From assembly GCA_036250195.1 (NCBI GenBank), contig JAVHZZ010000002.1:272496879-272560878 (forward strand): a stretch of 64,000 nucleotides of DNA, read 5' to 3'. Made by a program: the position numbers and the translations under genes. Positions 32,470-42,505 of the stretch are shown one piece after another (the stretch's first letter is position 1; each line of letters starts with the position of its first letter). This DNA is from Mixophyes australis (lineage: Eukaryota; Chordata; Amphibia; Anura; Limnodynastidae). The notes under the pieces were generated by a model. It made no database searches. It was not told the origin of the DNA and saw only the letters and a list, made by a program, of their open reading frames with translations.

Positions 32470-32555
32470 AAACTATCATCAGGGAGTTGAACTCCTGACC
32501 CCAGTGCTGTGAGAGCAAAGTGCTAACCACTAGGCCACTGTGATATTCCACATCT
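32470..32555 (-). repeat. SINE head fragment (tRNA-derived)
   Basis: Matches the last ~80 bp of the SINE just downstream, including the tRNA-like GTGGCCTAGTGGTTAGCAC on the minus strand. Confidence 0.5.
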
Positions 32556-32586
32556 CTATGTAAACTACCCAAAATTGTGCCAGGTC

Positions 32587-32942
32587 ATCATCATAATCAT
32601 TTATTTATATAGCGCCACTAGTTCCGCAGCACTGTACAGAGAACTCATTTACATCAGTCCCTGCCCCATTGGAGCTTACAGTCTAAATTGCCTAATATAT
32701 AGACTTTCACAAACACTTACATACAGACAGACATAGACAGAGAGACTAGGGTCAATTTTGATTGCAGCCAATTAACCTACCGGTATGTTTTTGGAGTGTG
32801 GCAGGAAACCGGAGCACCTGGAAACCCACGCAAACATATGGAGAATATACAAACTCCACACAGATAAGGCCATGGTCAGGAATTGAACTCATAAACCCAG
32901 TGCTGTGAGGCAGATGTGCTAACCACTAGACCACTGTGTTGT
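32587..32942 (-). repeat. tRNA-derived SINE
   Basis: On the minus strand it begins with an A-box-like TCTAGTGGTTAGCACATC and B-box-like GAGTTCAATTCC. The body is the same as in the copy at 59448-59800 and ends ATTTATATAGCGCC on the plus strand. The two copies match along their whole length. Confidence 0.5.
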
Positions 32943-32959
32943 CTGGGTTTTTTCAAATA

Positions 32960-33025
32960 TCAGGTTGGCCTAGTGGGTAGCTGTCCCACTTTCCATACAG
33001 TCACTCATGAGTTCTAATCCAGACA
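32960..33025 (+). repeat. tRNA-like relic
   Basis: Plus strand TTGGCCTAGTGGGTAGCTG (A-box-like) followed by GAGTTCTAATCC (B-box-like) about 30 nt later. Opposite in orientation to the neighbouring SINE heads. Confidence 0.5.
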
Positions 33026-33628
33026 GAAACATAAACCCTTCCTCTGTGTGGAAGTTGTATACACTCTTGTGTGTATCCTTTATGGAAGAGTATGCTATGC
33101 ATTCATTTTGCTGAAAAGGCAAAGATGTATTCACACCACATACATTTTAATACATTCATTATTCATGTGTTTTTAATGTAGCCATGTCCATGCATTTTGC
33201 ATACGGCGACTTGAAATCGAAATCCTAAACACAGAAAGATCGTGAGCAATGTGTTTGTTACAAGTGTTTATTACGCTAATTAGTAGCAAAGGAAAAACAA
33301 CCGTCCAGAGTGTTGCACATCATTGTTATTTGTCAGTAATTAATGAGTAAGAGCTATCTCGTAAAAATAAGCCCCAGGCATTTGTGTTGTGTTGTGTGTA
33401 AACAAACTGTTGGTCCCTCCCACAGTGGGCGTGAGGTTTGCATTGCTTGGCTTGCCGTCAATCAGTTGAGTACCGTCCGTCGCTTGTGCTTGTAGCATGT
33501 TTAAAGATCCACAGGTGGGTGTGTTTTCTAACGTTTGCACTGCTTATTTCCGTCACTTAGACCACATGGGGGTGTGTTTTTGCTGTTTGAGGTGCTTATT
33601 TCGGTTTACGTCACTCAAAGTATGCAAG
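33026..33628. other. Non-coding right arm of the giant transposon
   Basis: No coding signal seen. Confidence 0.5.
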
Positions 33629-33669
33629 GCAGATGCGTATGCGTTTGCGAACTTTGATGAATCGGGCCC
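33629..33669 (-). repeat. Right terminal inverted repeat of the giant transposon
   Basis: Mirror of 12175-12215 with one mismatch, followed by the GAA target copy. Confidence 0.5.
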
Positions 33670-33672
33670 GAA

Positions 33673-34078
33673 GGTACCATCTGCTAAGTTGGGAAGTAAG
33701 TTTATTGGTCCATTTAAGATCATTGCACAGATTAGTTCAGTGGCTTTTCGATTGGATCTTCCTGATTCCATGAAGGTACATCCTGTTTTTCATGTATCAT
33801 TACTAAAACCTTCAGTTAAGAATCCATTTCCTGGTCGCTCTTTGCCTCCTCCTGAGCCAATTCAAGTTGATGAGCATGAGGAATTTATAGTCGAAAAGAT
33901 CCTGGACTCTCGTATGTTTCGAAACCAATTACAGTATCTGCTACGTTGGCAGGGATATAGGCCAGAAGATGACTCTTGGCAATCTGCAAAGGATGTTCAT
34001 GCCCCACTTTTGGTAAAAGCATTTTATCGACAGCATCCTGGGAAGCCTGGTCCTAAGTCGTCCAGAGGACGTCGTTGA
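33673..34078 (+). pseudogene. Element C integrase end and chromodomain
   Basis: Continues the pol frame interrupted at 12172: VPSAKLGSKFIGPFKIIAQI, the end of the integrase, then a chromodomain (EEFIVEKILDSRM, LLRWQGYRPEDDSW) and the tail SSRGRR with a stop. The family usually has Y-G-P where this copy has Y-R-P. The long open frame that starts at 33497 includes transposon sequence upstream and is not a natural start. The polypurine tract GAAGGGGGCATCC and the LTR follow. Confidence 0.5.
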
Positions 34079-34091
34079 GAAGGGGGCATCC

Positions 34092-34439
34092 TGTTATGTA
34101 CTTGCCCTTAGTTTTGCCCTCATTCAAGATGGCCGTGATTGCCTCATGAAGTATTCCATTTTGGATCCCATTTCCTGTTTGGGCCTAGAAAAGGCACTTC
34201 CTGTTACGAAGCCTTTGCACAAGTATTGTGTTTGTATCTGAACCAGATGCTTCCACAGAACCTTGCCTCCTTGTGATTTGGACTACAAGTACTTGATACT
34301 TCCACCAGACCTTTATACTCTTGTGACTTTGGACTTTATTTGTTGGATACTGGAGATTTATTTATATACCAAAATAAATCCTGTTGAATTCAGAAATACC
34401 TGGCTATTGGCTTCCGTTTGTGATACCAGAAGTGTGACA
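34092..34439 (+). mobile_element. Element C 3' LTR
   Basis: 348 bp, the same length as the copy at 9101, with a handful of substitutions. The target copy GATTT follows. Confidence 0.5.
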
Positions 34440-34444
34440 GATTT

Positions 34445-35460
34445 ATGACTACCCGGACCGATTGGCTTCTGCAGAAGCACAACTGCGATCTTTAGTACAA
34501 GGACGACGGTCCACGGAGGAATATTGGGCCTCAGATTGTGAATGGAATGACCCAGCTCTCGGTAGTCAGTTCCGGCTGGGACTCTCAGAACAAATTAAAG
34601 ATTCCCTTGTCCAGTATCCCACTGCGGGATCTCTCGAGGAGCTCATGCAGCTAGCAATTCGGATCAACAGAAGATTCCGGGAAAGGAAAGCTGAGAAGGA
34701 AAATCCTTCATCCTATTCTCTTACGCCTTCCCAAACTTCATTCACTGACCAGGTTGAGCCTATGCAGCTGGGAGCATATCGACTGTCGTCTGAGGAACGT
34801 ACCCGGAGGCATACTTGGGTCTCTGCTTGTACTGTGGAGGGAAGGGCCATCTGCTCCGTTTCTGCCCCATGAAACCGGGAAAAGACCAGGCCAAATGAAC
34901 ATGGAGAGTGTCCACTTAGGCCTACAAGTCATCTCTCCAAAAGATTCCCTGCTTGTACCTGCTCAGTTCACTTATAATGGGTGGGATATTTCCGTTCCTG
35001 CATTCCTGGACAGTGGAGCTGCAGGAAACTTTTTGGACTTGGCCCTCGCCCGGTCCCTAGGTTTCTCAGCCGTTCCTCTGGAATCCGTCATCCCTGTTCA
35101 TGGTTTGGATGGGAATCGCCTGGATAAGGGTAAAATTCATCATCGCTCTCCTCCTCTTCAGTTAAACTTGGGTGCCCTCAACTCCGAGACCATCTCTCTG
35201 TACCTAATTCATTGCCCTTCGGTTCCTTTAATTCTGGGCCACCCCTGGCTTGTTCTTCACAGTCCTTGTATCGACTGGACCAAGGGTGAGATCATCAAGT
35301 GGGGTCCTCAGTGTCATTCCTCATGCTTGTCTCTACCACTCAGAATTACTCAGATGTGCCCTGAGCAGTTGCCTTTTCATTACCGTGAATTCTCTGACGT
35401 TTTCTCTAAGAAGGAAGCAGATATTCTTCCTCCACCTGGAGTACGATTGTGCTATTGACC
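34445..35460 (+). pseudogene. Element B gag C-terminal part and protease
   Basis: Gag resumes with YDYPDRLASAEAQLRSLVQG and runs to about 34800. The frame then shifts so that the zinc knuckle (LYCGGKGHLLRFC, 34825-34865) is read in a different frame from the gag body. The protease follows from about 34950 with the active site FLDSGAAGNFLDL near 35010 and LILGHPWLV near 35230. The frame is lost just after [10 protein letters not shown] at 35455, where RT begins. Inactive, but domains are well preserved. Confidence 0.5.
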
Positions 35461-37801
35461 TTATCCCTGGTTCTAGGGAAGATTATATGCTTTATCTATT
35501 CCAGAGACCCAAGCCATGGAATCGTATGTAAAGGACAACCTTCAAAAGGCCTTATTCGGCCTTCCAAGTCTCCCGCCGGAGCAGGCTTCTTCTTTGTGGC
35601 TAAAAAAGATGGCGGGCTTAGGCCTTGTATCGATTACAGAGTGATAAATAAAATAACCATTAAAAATACTTATCCCTTGCCACTTATCTCAGCCATCTTC
35701 GATCATCTGAAAGGAGCTAAAATCTATTCTAAAATTGACCTACGAGCCTACAATCTGATACGTATCCGAAGTGGCGACGAATGAAAGACGGCTTTTAATA
35801 CTCAAACGGGCCATTATGAGTACCTCGTTATGCCCTTCGGCCTCAGCAACGCTCCAGCTGTTTTCAAGACTTAATTAACGATGTCCTTCGCAAATTCTTG
35901 GGTTCCTTTGTAGTGGTTTATTTAGATGACATACTGATTTATTCCATCTGTATGCTAAACTAGAAAAATGTGAATTCGAAGTCTCCAGGGTCACTTTTCT
36001 GGGATATGTCATTTCTCCAGAAGGCTTCGCTATGGACCCCACAAAGGTAAAGGCTATACTAGATTGGGTGCAACCCTTTAATTTGAAGGCCATCCAAAGG
36101 TTCCTGGGATTCGCCAATTATTATAGGAAGTTTATCAGTTCTTTTTCTATTCTCATCGCCCCCATCACAGCTCTGATCCTAAAGCCTGGCCGCCTACTGC
36201 AGTTTCCGCCTTCGAAACCTTGAAACGTGCTTTCATGTCTGCCCCAGTTCTGAGACATCCTAATCCAGACCTTCCTTTCATTGTTGAAGTTAATGCTTCG
36301 GATGTAGGAGTTGGAGCCGTATTGTCTCAGAAAGATCCTAGAGATCACCGCCTTCATCCCTGTGCTTATTTGTCTCGAAAATTCTCTTCCACTAAAGAAC
36401 ATTACAACGTGGGCAATCGTGAATTACTGGCCGTCAAATGGGCATTAGAAGAATGGCGCCACTGGCTTGAAGAGGCAAAACATACTATCACCATCTATAC
36501 GGACCATAAAAACTTGTCCTACATCGAGTCCTCTAAAAGGTTGAACTCCAGCACGGTGGTCCCTCTTCTTCTCCCGTTTCCATTTTATTATTACCTTCCG
36601 GCCTGGTTCTAAGAACTTAAAAGCGGATGCCCTGTCTCGTAGCTTTATCTCTTCTCAAACTCGAGTTTCTGAGCCCTGTTCCATTATTCCAGCTTCTTCT
36701 ATTTTGATTGCCTTCATGCAGGGACTGGGTAAAACCCTTCAGCAGGCACCTTCTGAAACGCCAGTGGGCAAACTTTTCGTGCCTGTACACCTTAGAAAGT
36801 CGGTCCTCTCACAGTGTCATGATAACAAGGCTTCTGGACATCCCGGTATTGCCAAGACCATTGAAATTGTCTCTTGTACTGTCTGGTGGCCATCATTATC
36901 TGGGGATATAAGCGAGTATATATCATCCTGTGACCTGTGCTCCAAAAACAAAGTTTTCCGAAGTTCCCCTTCTGGGCTATTAATGCCGTTACCTATCCCG
37001 GTCAACGGACAAACTGAAAGGGTAAACCAATCCTTGGAGCAGTATCTTCGATTGTATATTTCCAAACACCATGACGACTGGGCTGACCTCCTTCCCTGGG
37101 CCGAATTTGCGTACAATAACGCATGCCACACGTCTTCCTGGTACTCTCCTTTTTATTGCAACCTGGGGTACCATTCCAGAGTCAACTCCTTATTCTCTTT
37201 ATCCACTGATAGACCACCTGAAACAAGAGCCACGGCCACCCGCCTTAGGAAGATCTGGAAATCAGTGCACCAGTCTTTAATCCGAGCTTCCTTTAGGTCT
37301 AAAGTCTTTGCTGACTTACATCGTTCCACTTGTTTATTCAGAGTTGGAGACTCAGTGTGGCTCTCTACTCGGAATATAAGACTCCGTCAGCCGTGCAAGA
37401 AATTAGGACCTAAATTTATTGGTCCATTTACCATCCTAAAGCAAGTCAACCCAATGGCCTTCAAACTGAAGCTTCCTGAATCTTTAAAAATTCCCAGTAC
37501 ATTCCACTGCTTTGTTGAAACCTGCCCGGTCTTCCAGAAAATTCAAACCTCGACAGTCCTCGAGACCTCAACCAGTTTCGGTGGATGGACATCAAGAGTT
37601 TGTAGTGGAAAAGATCCTGGATTCAAAGAAGGTCCAGGGTCAGGTCCACTACTTAGTTCATTGGAAAGGGTACGGCCCTGAGGAACGGTCCTGGGTACCA
37701 CAAAGGAATCTGCACTCTGATAAACTACTCGCTGATTTCTTCAAAAAGTTTCCAGAGAAACCTGGTTATCGGGGTTCCTTGACCCCTCCTCAAGGGGGTG
37801 T
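35461..37801 (+). pseudogene. Element B RT, RNase H, integrase, chromodomain
   Basis: RT is in pieces: [20 protein letters not shown] near 35580, MPFGLSNAP near 35830, and an intact catalytic Y-L-D-D at 35919-35930. About 100 bp appear to be missing just after it. RNase H is at 36220-36580 ([31 protein letters not shown]). Integrase begins near 36820 with its zinc finger (HPGIAKTIEIV, CDLCSKNK). It then jumps within one open frame from LMPLPIPV to NGQTERVNQ near 37002, so the whole catalytic core is lost in frame. The C-terminal part and a chromodomain (37590-37760: EFVVEKILDSKK, LVHWKGYGPEERSW) follow after another frameshift near 37560. Confidence 0.5.
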
Positions 37802-37803
37802 AC

Positions 37804-38058
37804 TGTTACGAGCTGTGGCACTATGCCGCATCCTGGCGTGAGGTAGCAGGTGAGCACGTGCATTTTTTTCAATGCACTGTTATATTTGTGGAGGTTGTAG
37901 GGACATCCTCCAACTCCAGGGGGAGCTCTTGCATGATTTTATTTGTCATTCATACATGTTCCTCGTTGTGATATGACCTATGCTATTTCCCAGCTAGTAA
38001 TTAATCAACAGCCTCCTGAGGCTGATTATCAGCCCTGTCCTCCTCCTTTCCGATTTGC
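37804..38058 (+). mobile_element. Element B 3' LTR, truncated
   Basis: Matches the first 255 bp of the 5' LTR (7439-7693), then changes abruptly into gag of another Gypsy element. Confidence 0.5.
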
Positions 38059-40240
38059 TAAAGGATGTCCTTGCTTTCCAGGAATTACCTACTTCTCTGG
38101 ATGTCTTAATCTCTCTCTGTCAACGAGTGGACACCCACTTTCAAGAAAGGTCCTCCGAGAAAGACACTTCTCGATGCTCCATGATCAAGCTAGCTCCCCA
38201 GTTCGAACCACCCAATCCTCCTGAGGAACTCATGCAACTTGGCCGGTCTAGACTCTCTCCCAAGGAGAGACAGAGAATAATCTCCAACAACCTCTGTATC
38301 TATTGTGGCAAGCCCGGACATCTCATAGCCTCCTGTTCTAAGCATCAGGGAAATGCCAGGCCCTAACCTGCTCTGGGGAGGTCAGACTGGGGTCAACAAA
38401 ATGCTCTCCAAATTTCCACAAATCTTCTGTGTGTTCCATTCCCGTTATCATCCATGAGTCTTCTGCTCCGTTCTGTTCCTCTGCCCTTTTGGATTCGGGG
38501 GCAGCGAGAAATTTCTGCTACTATGGTTAAGAATTTTTCTTTACCTACTGAACCTTTGCTCCAGCCCATTACCATTACTGCTATTGACGGCAACCATATT
38601 GCTAAGGGAACCATTTACTGTCAGACCAAGCCTATCTCTCTCCAAGTAGGAGCTTTACGTTTTGAGACAATATCCTTTATTCTTCCCCAGGTCACTAGTC
38701 CAATTATTCTGGGCCCTGGCTCCAACGGCACTCTCCTCATATAGATTGGTCTTCCTCTCATATATTTGCGTGTGGAGCTTCTTTCCATTCCCACTGCCTT
38801 GTGCAAGTCAAACTCTTACTGGCTTAATCATCTCGTCCTGTTGAACCCGAGATGCTTCTGCCTCCTCATCTCGTACCCTTCTCTGATGTCTTCAATAAAG
38901 TCTGTTCTGAAACCTTGCCTCCTCACCGTGTTTGGAACTGTCCTATAGATCTCCTGCCAGGTAATATGCCTCCCAGAGGCTGGGTGTACCCGTTGTCCAT
39001 ACCTGGAACCCAAGCTATGGCTGAGCTCGTCCAAGAAAACCTTCAGCGCAGGTTTATTTGACCTGCTACTTCTCCAGGTGCAGGATTTTTTTTTGAGAAA
39101 AAGAAAGACAGCGCCCATGCATTGATTATAGAGGTTTAATTGCTATCACAGTCAAGAATCGGTACCCTATTCCTCTCGTGACTGAACTTTTCGACCGTAT
39201 CAAAGGTGCACAGATATTCACTAAGCAAAAATTTGAGGGGCCTACAATTTAATCCGCATTAATGAAGGAAACGAGTGGAAGACAGCTTTAAATATCAGGG
39301 ACGACCACTATGAATATCTGGTGATGCATTTTGAGCTTTGTAACGCCCCAGTGGTATTTCAAAGTTTTGTGAATGAGATCTTTAGAGATTTACTATTGTG
39401 TAGTAGTGCACTTGGACGACATTTGATCTTCTCCTGGATTCTAACTACTCATTGTCGCCAAGTGGCTGAAGTTCTTACCTGATTGCAAAGGAACCGATTA
39501 TTTTGCAAGCTTAAGAAATCTTCATTTGAGACTGTTTAGACGACTTTTCTGGGATACAATGTTTCTGGCTCCGGCCTGCAGATGGACCAATCCAGGATAG
39601 CACAGACATTTTCTGGCTCCGTTAGAACTGGACTCTAAGCCATCCAACGCTTTCTGGGTTTTGCCAACTATTACAAACAATTTATACAAGGATATTCCAC
39701 TCTTGTGGCTCTCATTGTGGCACTCACTCGGAAAGGAGCTGAAACTAAAACTTGGCCTCCAGAAGCTTTAGAAGCATTTAACATCCTTAAGAAAGCCTTC
39801 TCTACTGCTCCTATTCTCAAACAACCCAACCCTCTCTACCCTTCTTTGTAGAAGTCAATGCCTCAGCCGTCAGAGTAGAAGCGGTACTTTCACAGTATTT
39901 TCTACTGGAGAAAAAAAATCCCATCCTTGTGCCTTCTTTTTTCATAAATTTCTATCAGCAGAAAGAAACTATGCAATCGGAGATAGGGAGCTCTTAGCTA
40001 TGAACCAAGCACTTTCAGAATGGAGGTACCTTGTGGAGGGATCACAGTTCCCTGTTAACATTATCCCTGACCACAAGAAATTGCTTTACCTCGAATCGAC
40101 CCAGTGCTTAAATCCTCGTCAGTCACACTGGTACCTCTTGTTCTTCTGCTTCAACCTGCACATCACTTTCAAACCATGCTCTCAGGCTGACGCCTTTTCT
40201 CAAGCAAAGAGCTTGTAAGAAGTGTTTAAAATATTCTCCT
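38059..40240 (+). pseudogene. Element D gag C-terminus to RNase H, heavily decayed
   Basis: Starts in gag (LKDVLAFQELPTSLDVLISL) and has a zinc knuckle CIYCGKPGHLIASC near 38300, then a protease scrap, an RT start ([11 protein letters not shown] near 38930), and RT and RNase H in many short frames (GFANYYKQF-like near 39660, FVEVNASAVRVEAVLSQ near 39850). The density of stops and frameshifts is much higher than in elements B and C, which fits an older insertion. The gag part would continue from 6325, so this is probably the rest of element D. No integrase or 3' LTR was seen. Confidence 0.5.
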
Positions 40241-40550
40241 TTAAACATTACATTTTGCATTTTCATGAGGGGGTCTATCAAGACTGAAATGTCCCATGCT
40301 TCTCAATTGTGTTCCCTCACACACACTCCAAGTCTTAACTAGTAAGTAGTGACTCTGGTTTTATTTCCTATTTTTGTTTTCTGAAACTTATTTGTGCAAC
40401 TTATTGTATGTCTTGATATTCCTTTTTTGTAGCTACGCCTTGGAAACACTTTTCAGATTAAATACATTTAATCGAGCGTGTTCTCTGTGATTCTTTGTGA
40501 ACTTACGAAGCCCAGGGAGGCTTGTGGCTACATGTGTATGTGATTTAAGT
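40241..40550. other. Unassigned spacer
   Basis: No coding signal. Possibly the decayed end of element D. Confidence 0.5.
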
Positions 40551-40920
40551 GTGAAATATAGAGATGTTCACTGACTCCTGTGTTATGGTTTTGGCTCTGG
40601 ATTAACTTTGTGTTTTGGTTTTGGATCCCGATTTTTTTCTAAAATCCCTATTTTATTTTTTTTATTCCCCCCTCCCCCTACATTATTATTAACCTCAATA
40701 ACACTAATTTCAAGTCAATTGCAGTCAATTTTGACCACCTCACAGGTCACAATATTATTTTCATACACATTCAAACAAAGACTGCAGCGACCTGGCTCGA
40801 TGCTAAGCAACAGAGCAATGACACAAACACATGGCAGTTCATAGCACATCTAGGCAACAATGCCGCACAACAGTGGCAGAAAAGAAAAGTGGTCCAAGAT
40901 GGACTTGTCATTGGATCCTG

Positions 40921-41056
40921 AAATCAGTTATGGTTCGTTTCATCGCTCCACCCATTCCTTGGATAACTGTGGTAATTCTACAGCTAATACATGGCAGCGA
41001 GCGCTGACCCCCCCCCCCCCCCACCTCCCCATTTAGGATGCATGCTCTTATCAGAC
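40921..41056 (+). pseudogene. 18S rRNA fragment inside hAT 4
   Basis: AAATCAGTTATGGTT, TTGGATAACTGTGGTAATTC, AGCTAATACATG and GCGCTGACCCCC appear in the same order and spacing as near positions 110-210 of eukaryotic 18S rRNA. A C-run of 15-17 bases replaces the CCCCTTCGC loop, and GGATGCATGCTCTTATCAG follows as in the gene. About 135 bp only, with substitutions, so it is an rRNA-derived pseudogene fragment. Confidence 0.5.
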
Positions 41057-41339
41057 CCAGAGCAATCCAAGGTGCCAGACAATGCACTAAAAAGAACCAT
41101 TGTAATTCCCAGCAAAAAGCAAGTTCATCACTGAGCTTCGAATCAGCCACAATTCCCAAATAATTATAATATAGTTAGGTACCTTTGATGTAAAGTGCAG
41201 ATTACAAACACTTTGTGCAATACTGATGAAACAGCAGCAAGGTGGAACATCTATTTAGACATCCATGCTTACAAATACTGTGACTTTACAAACGCTACAA
41301 ATGGCTAGACAACTGTTGTAAGGATATGGGTAAAAATAA

Positions 41340-41809
41340 TTCCACACATAAGAGGTAGATTTTTGGTCTTATGCTCAGGAATGACAATGGCCTTCTTAAC
41401 ACGTGCAAGAACTGCTTCCACCCGTGCAGGACTTACACAAACAACATCATCCTCATGAACATCCTCATTACCGCCCTCGTCAGCTACACAAATATGCCCC
41501 TTATCCTGTTGCTATTCCAAGTGGCATGCTCAATTTGTGTATCACGGCTTAACTTGGGCTGTTCATGCACACATCTGCAGACATGCTGAAAGGGGCCTTC
41601 TTTATGGGTACACTATCAGACAGGTCAGGATTACACACAGCACTCGTGGATAGACTCTCCTCAGGGATTTGTGTCATTTCTGAATCATAACATACATTTT
41701 CCTCTAATGCCTTACAGTTTTTTTCCAGCTTGGTTTTTACACGTAAAAGTATTTGGACACCACTTTTGGGGGTAAATGTATGATACTCCGGTTTCTTCAA
41801 CTCCTGCAA
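41340..41809 (-). pseudogene. hAT 4 transposase, N-terminal remnant
   Basis: The minus strand encodes a stretch (ILLRVKTKLEKNCKALEENV, ADVCMNSPS) that aligns with residues ~110-175 of the hAT 2 transposase. The sequence further toward 41340 matches, in broken frame, the acidic region and the start of the BED finger. The rest of the gene is absent. Not functional. Confidence 0.5.
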
Positions 41810-41837
41810 GTTAGGCGAGATGACAACTAAAATTTAA

Positions 41838-41887
41838 AGCGGCGCTGCCTTGTAAAGGGAAACTTGCCTTTACAAGGCAGCGCCGCT
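41838..41887. repeat. Perfect 21-bp inverted repeat at the LINE 5' edge
   Basis: AGCGGCGCTGCCTTGTAAAGG at 41838-41858 is repeated inverted at 41867-41887 around an 8-nt loop. It lies between hAT 4 sequence and the LINE. Confidence 0.5.
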
Positions 41888-41888
41888 C

Positions 41889-42470
41889 ATTCTTTTCCTG
41901 GTTATTTCCAGTGAAGAGGAGGAAGAAGGAGAGGTGGCTAGGGACATAGAAGGTGATTTGAAACTTAAGCCTAAGTGTCAGAGGAAGAAGGTGAAGAAGT
42001 TACCTAGGAACCTCCCTCAGTTACAAGTGGAAGAACTCCCTGTTGGTGTAGGGGTTGGGTTAGTGGTAGGAGGAGGCAATTGGAAGGGTAGGAGGAAGAG
42101 GCAGCCAGATTACTCAGTGGTCCCTTCGACATCTAGGATGGATCCTGTTCTTGGATTTGTTCCAGTTCCCTTGATCCTTAACACTATAATGCCAGGGGAA
42201 GTACCCACCCATGTAGAGACTCCAGAGGTTAATACTCATTCAGGCATTTCCTTGGGTACAATTGCTGTTCCTAAGCCCCTTAAGGCCTCTGCTAAAGAGG
42301 TAGTCATTACTAAATCCATCCCCCCTGATAAGGAACAGTGTGATGGTGGGCCAGGTAAGTTTGACATCTCCAAAAAGAGTGTTGGAGGGAGGACTCAGGT
42401 TTCAAAGCCTCCTTCAAAGGAGTCAAGGAAAGAGCTGGTCTCCTCTGTGGGACACAGCCAAAATAAGTAA
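41889..42470 (+). pseudogene. LINE ORF1 C-terminal part
   Basis: Open frame entering from the truncated 5' side. It is acidic first (EEEEGE), then basic (KPKCQRKKVKKLP), then a low-complexity region rich in P, V and K. No zinc knuckle or RRM is visible. Its place 35 bp before ORF2 is the main reason to call it ORF1; the methionine at 41934 is just the first one available. Confidence 0.5.
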
Positions 42471-42505
42471 AGTGGAACTAAATGGGCCTACTTCTATAAC
42501 CTAGA

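Larger units (their letters stand above)
12175..33669. mobile_element. Giant 21.5-kb TIR transposon (Harbinger-like)
   Basis: Both ends show the same inverted repeat of about 41 bp, beginning GGGCCCGATTCATCAAA and continuing through GCAAACGCATACGCATCTGC, with one mismatch. It is flanked by GAA at 12172-12174 and 33670-33672, a 3-bp target duplication. Removing it restores the pol frame of element C across the site (...RHLRLK + VPSAKLGSKF...). A 3-bp duplication, GGGCC-type ends and Myb/SANT-like genes all point to the PIF/Harbinger group. No DDE transposase (HARBI1-like) frame was found. Without the internal hAT it is about 13.1 kb, far larger than usual Harbinger elements. It contains two divergent SANT-type genes, a candidate spliced gene, minisatellites, MITEs, SINEs and an LTR. 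Confidence 0.5.
8571..34439 (+). mobile_element. Gypsy element C with three LTRs, split by a giant TIR transposon
   Basis: The outer flanks are GATTT at 8566-8570 and GATTT at 34440-34444, a 5-bp target duplication, so everything between is one insertion locus. It holds a truncated LTR (8571-8744), a scrap of integrase/chromodomain (8745-9100), a full LTR (9101-9448), gag to integrase (9466-12172), the 21.5-kb transposon, the rest of pol (33673-34078) and the last LTR (34092-34439). Extra LTRs in one insertion are expected from recombination between LTRs. Confidence 0.5.
7439..38058 (+). mobile_element. Gypsy element B, split by element C
   Basis: A chromodomain Gypsy with 5' LTR 7439-8137, gag start at 8195, a break at 8570/34440 caused by insertion of element C, then gag, protease, RT, RNase H, integrase and chromodomain to 37800, and a 3' LTR cut short at 38058. 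Joining 8570 to 34445 restores an uninterrupted gag reading (...FFSALGLI + YDYPDRLASAEAQ...), which proves that the two parts belong together. Confidence 0.5.

Noticed and set aside
40608..40844. Short plus-strand frame near the hAT 4 end
   Set aside because: Non-coding subterminal DNA with long T and C runs; no relation to known proteins.
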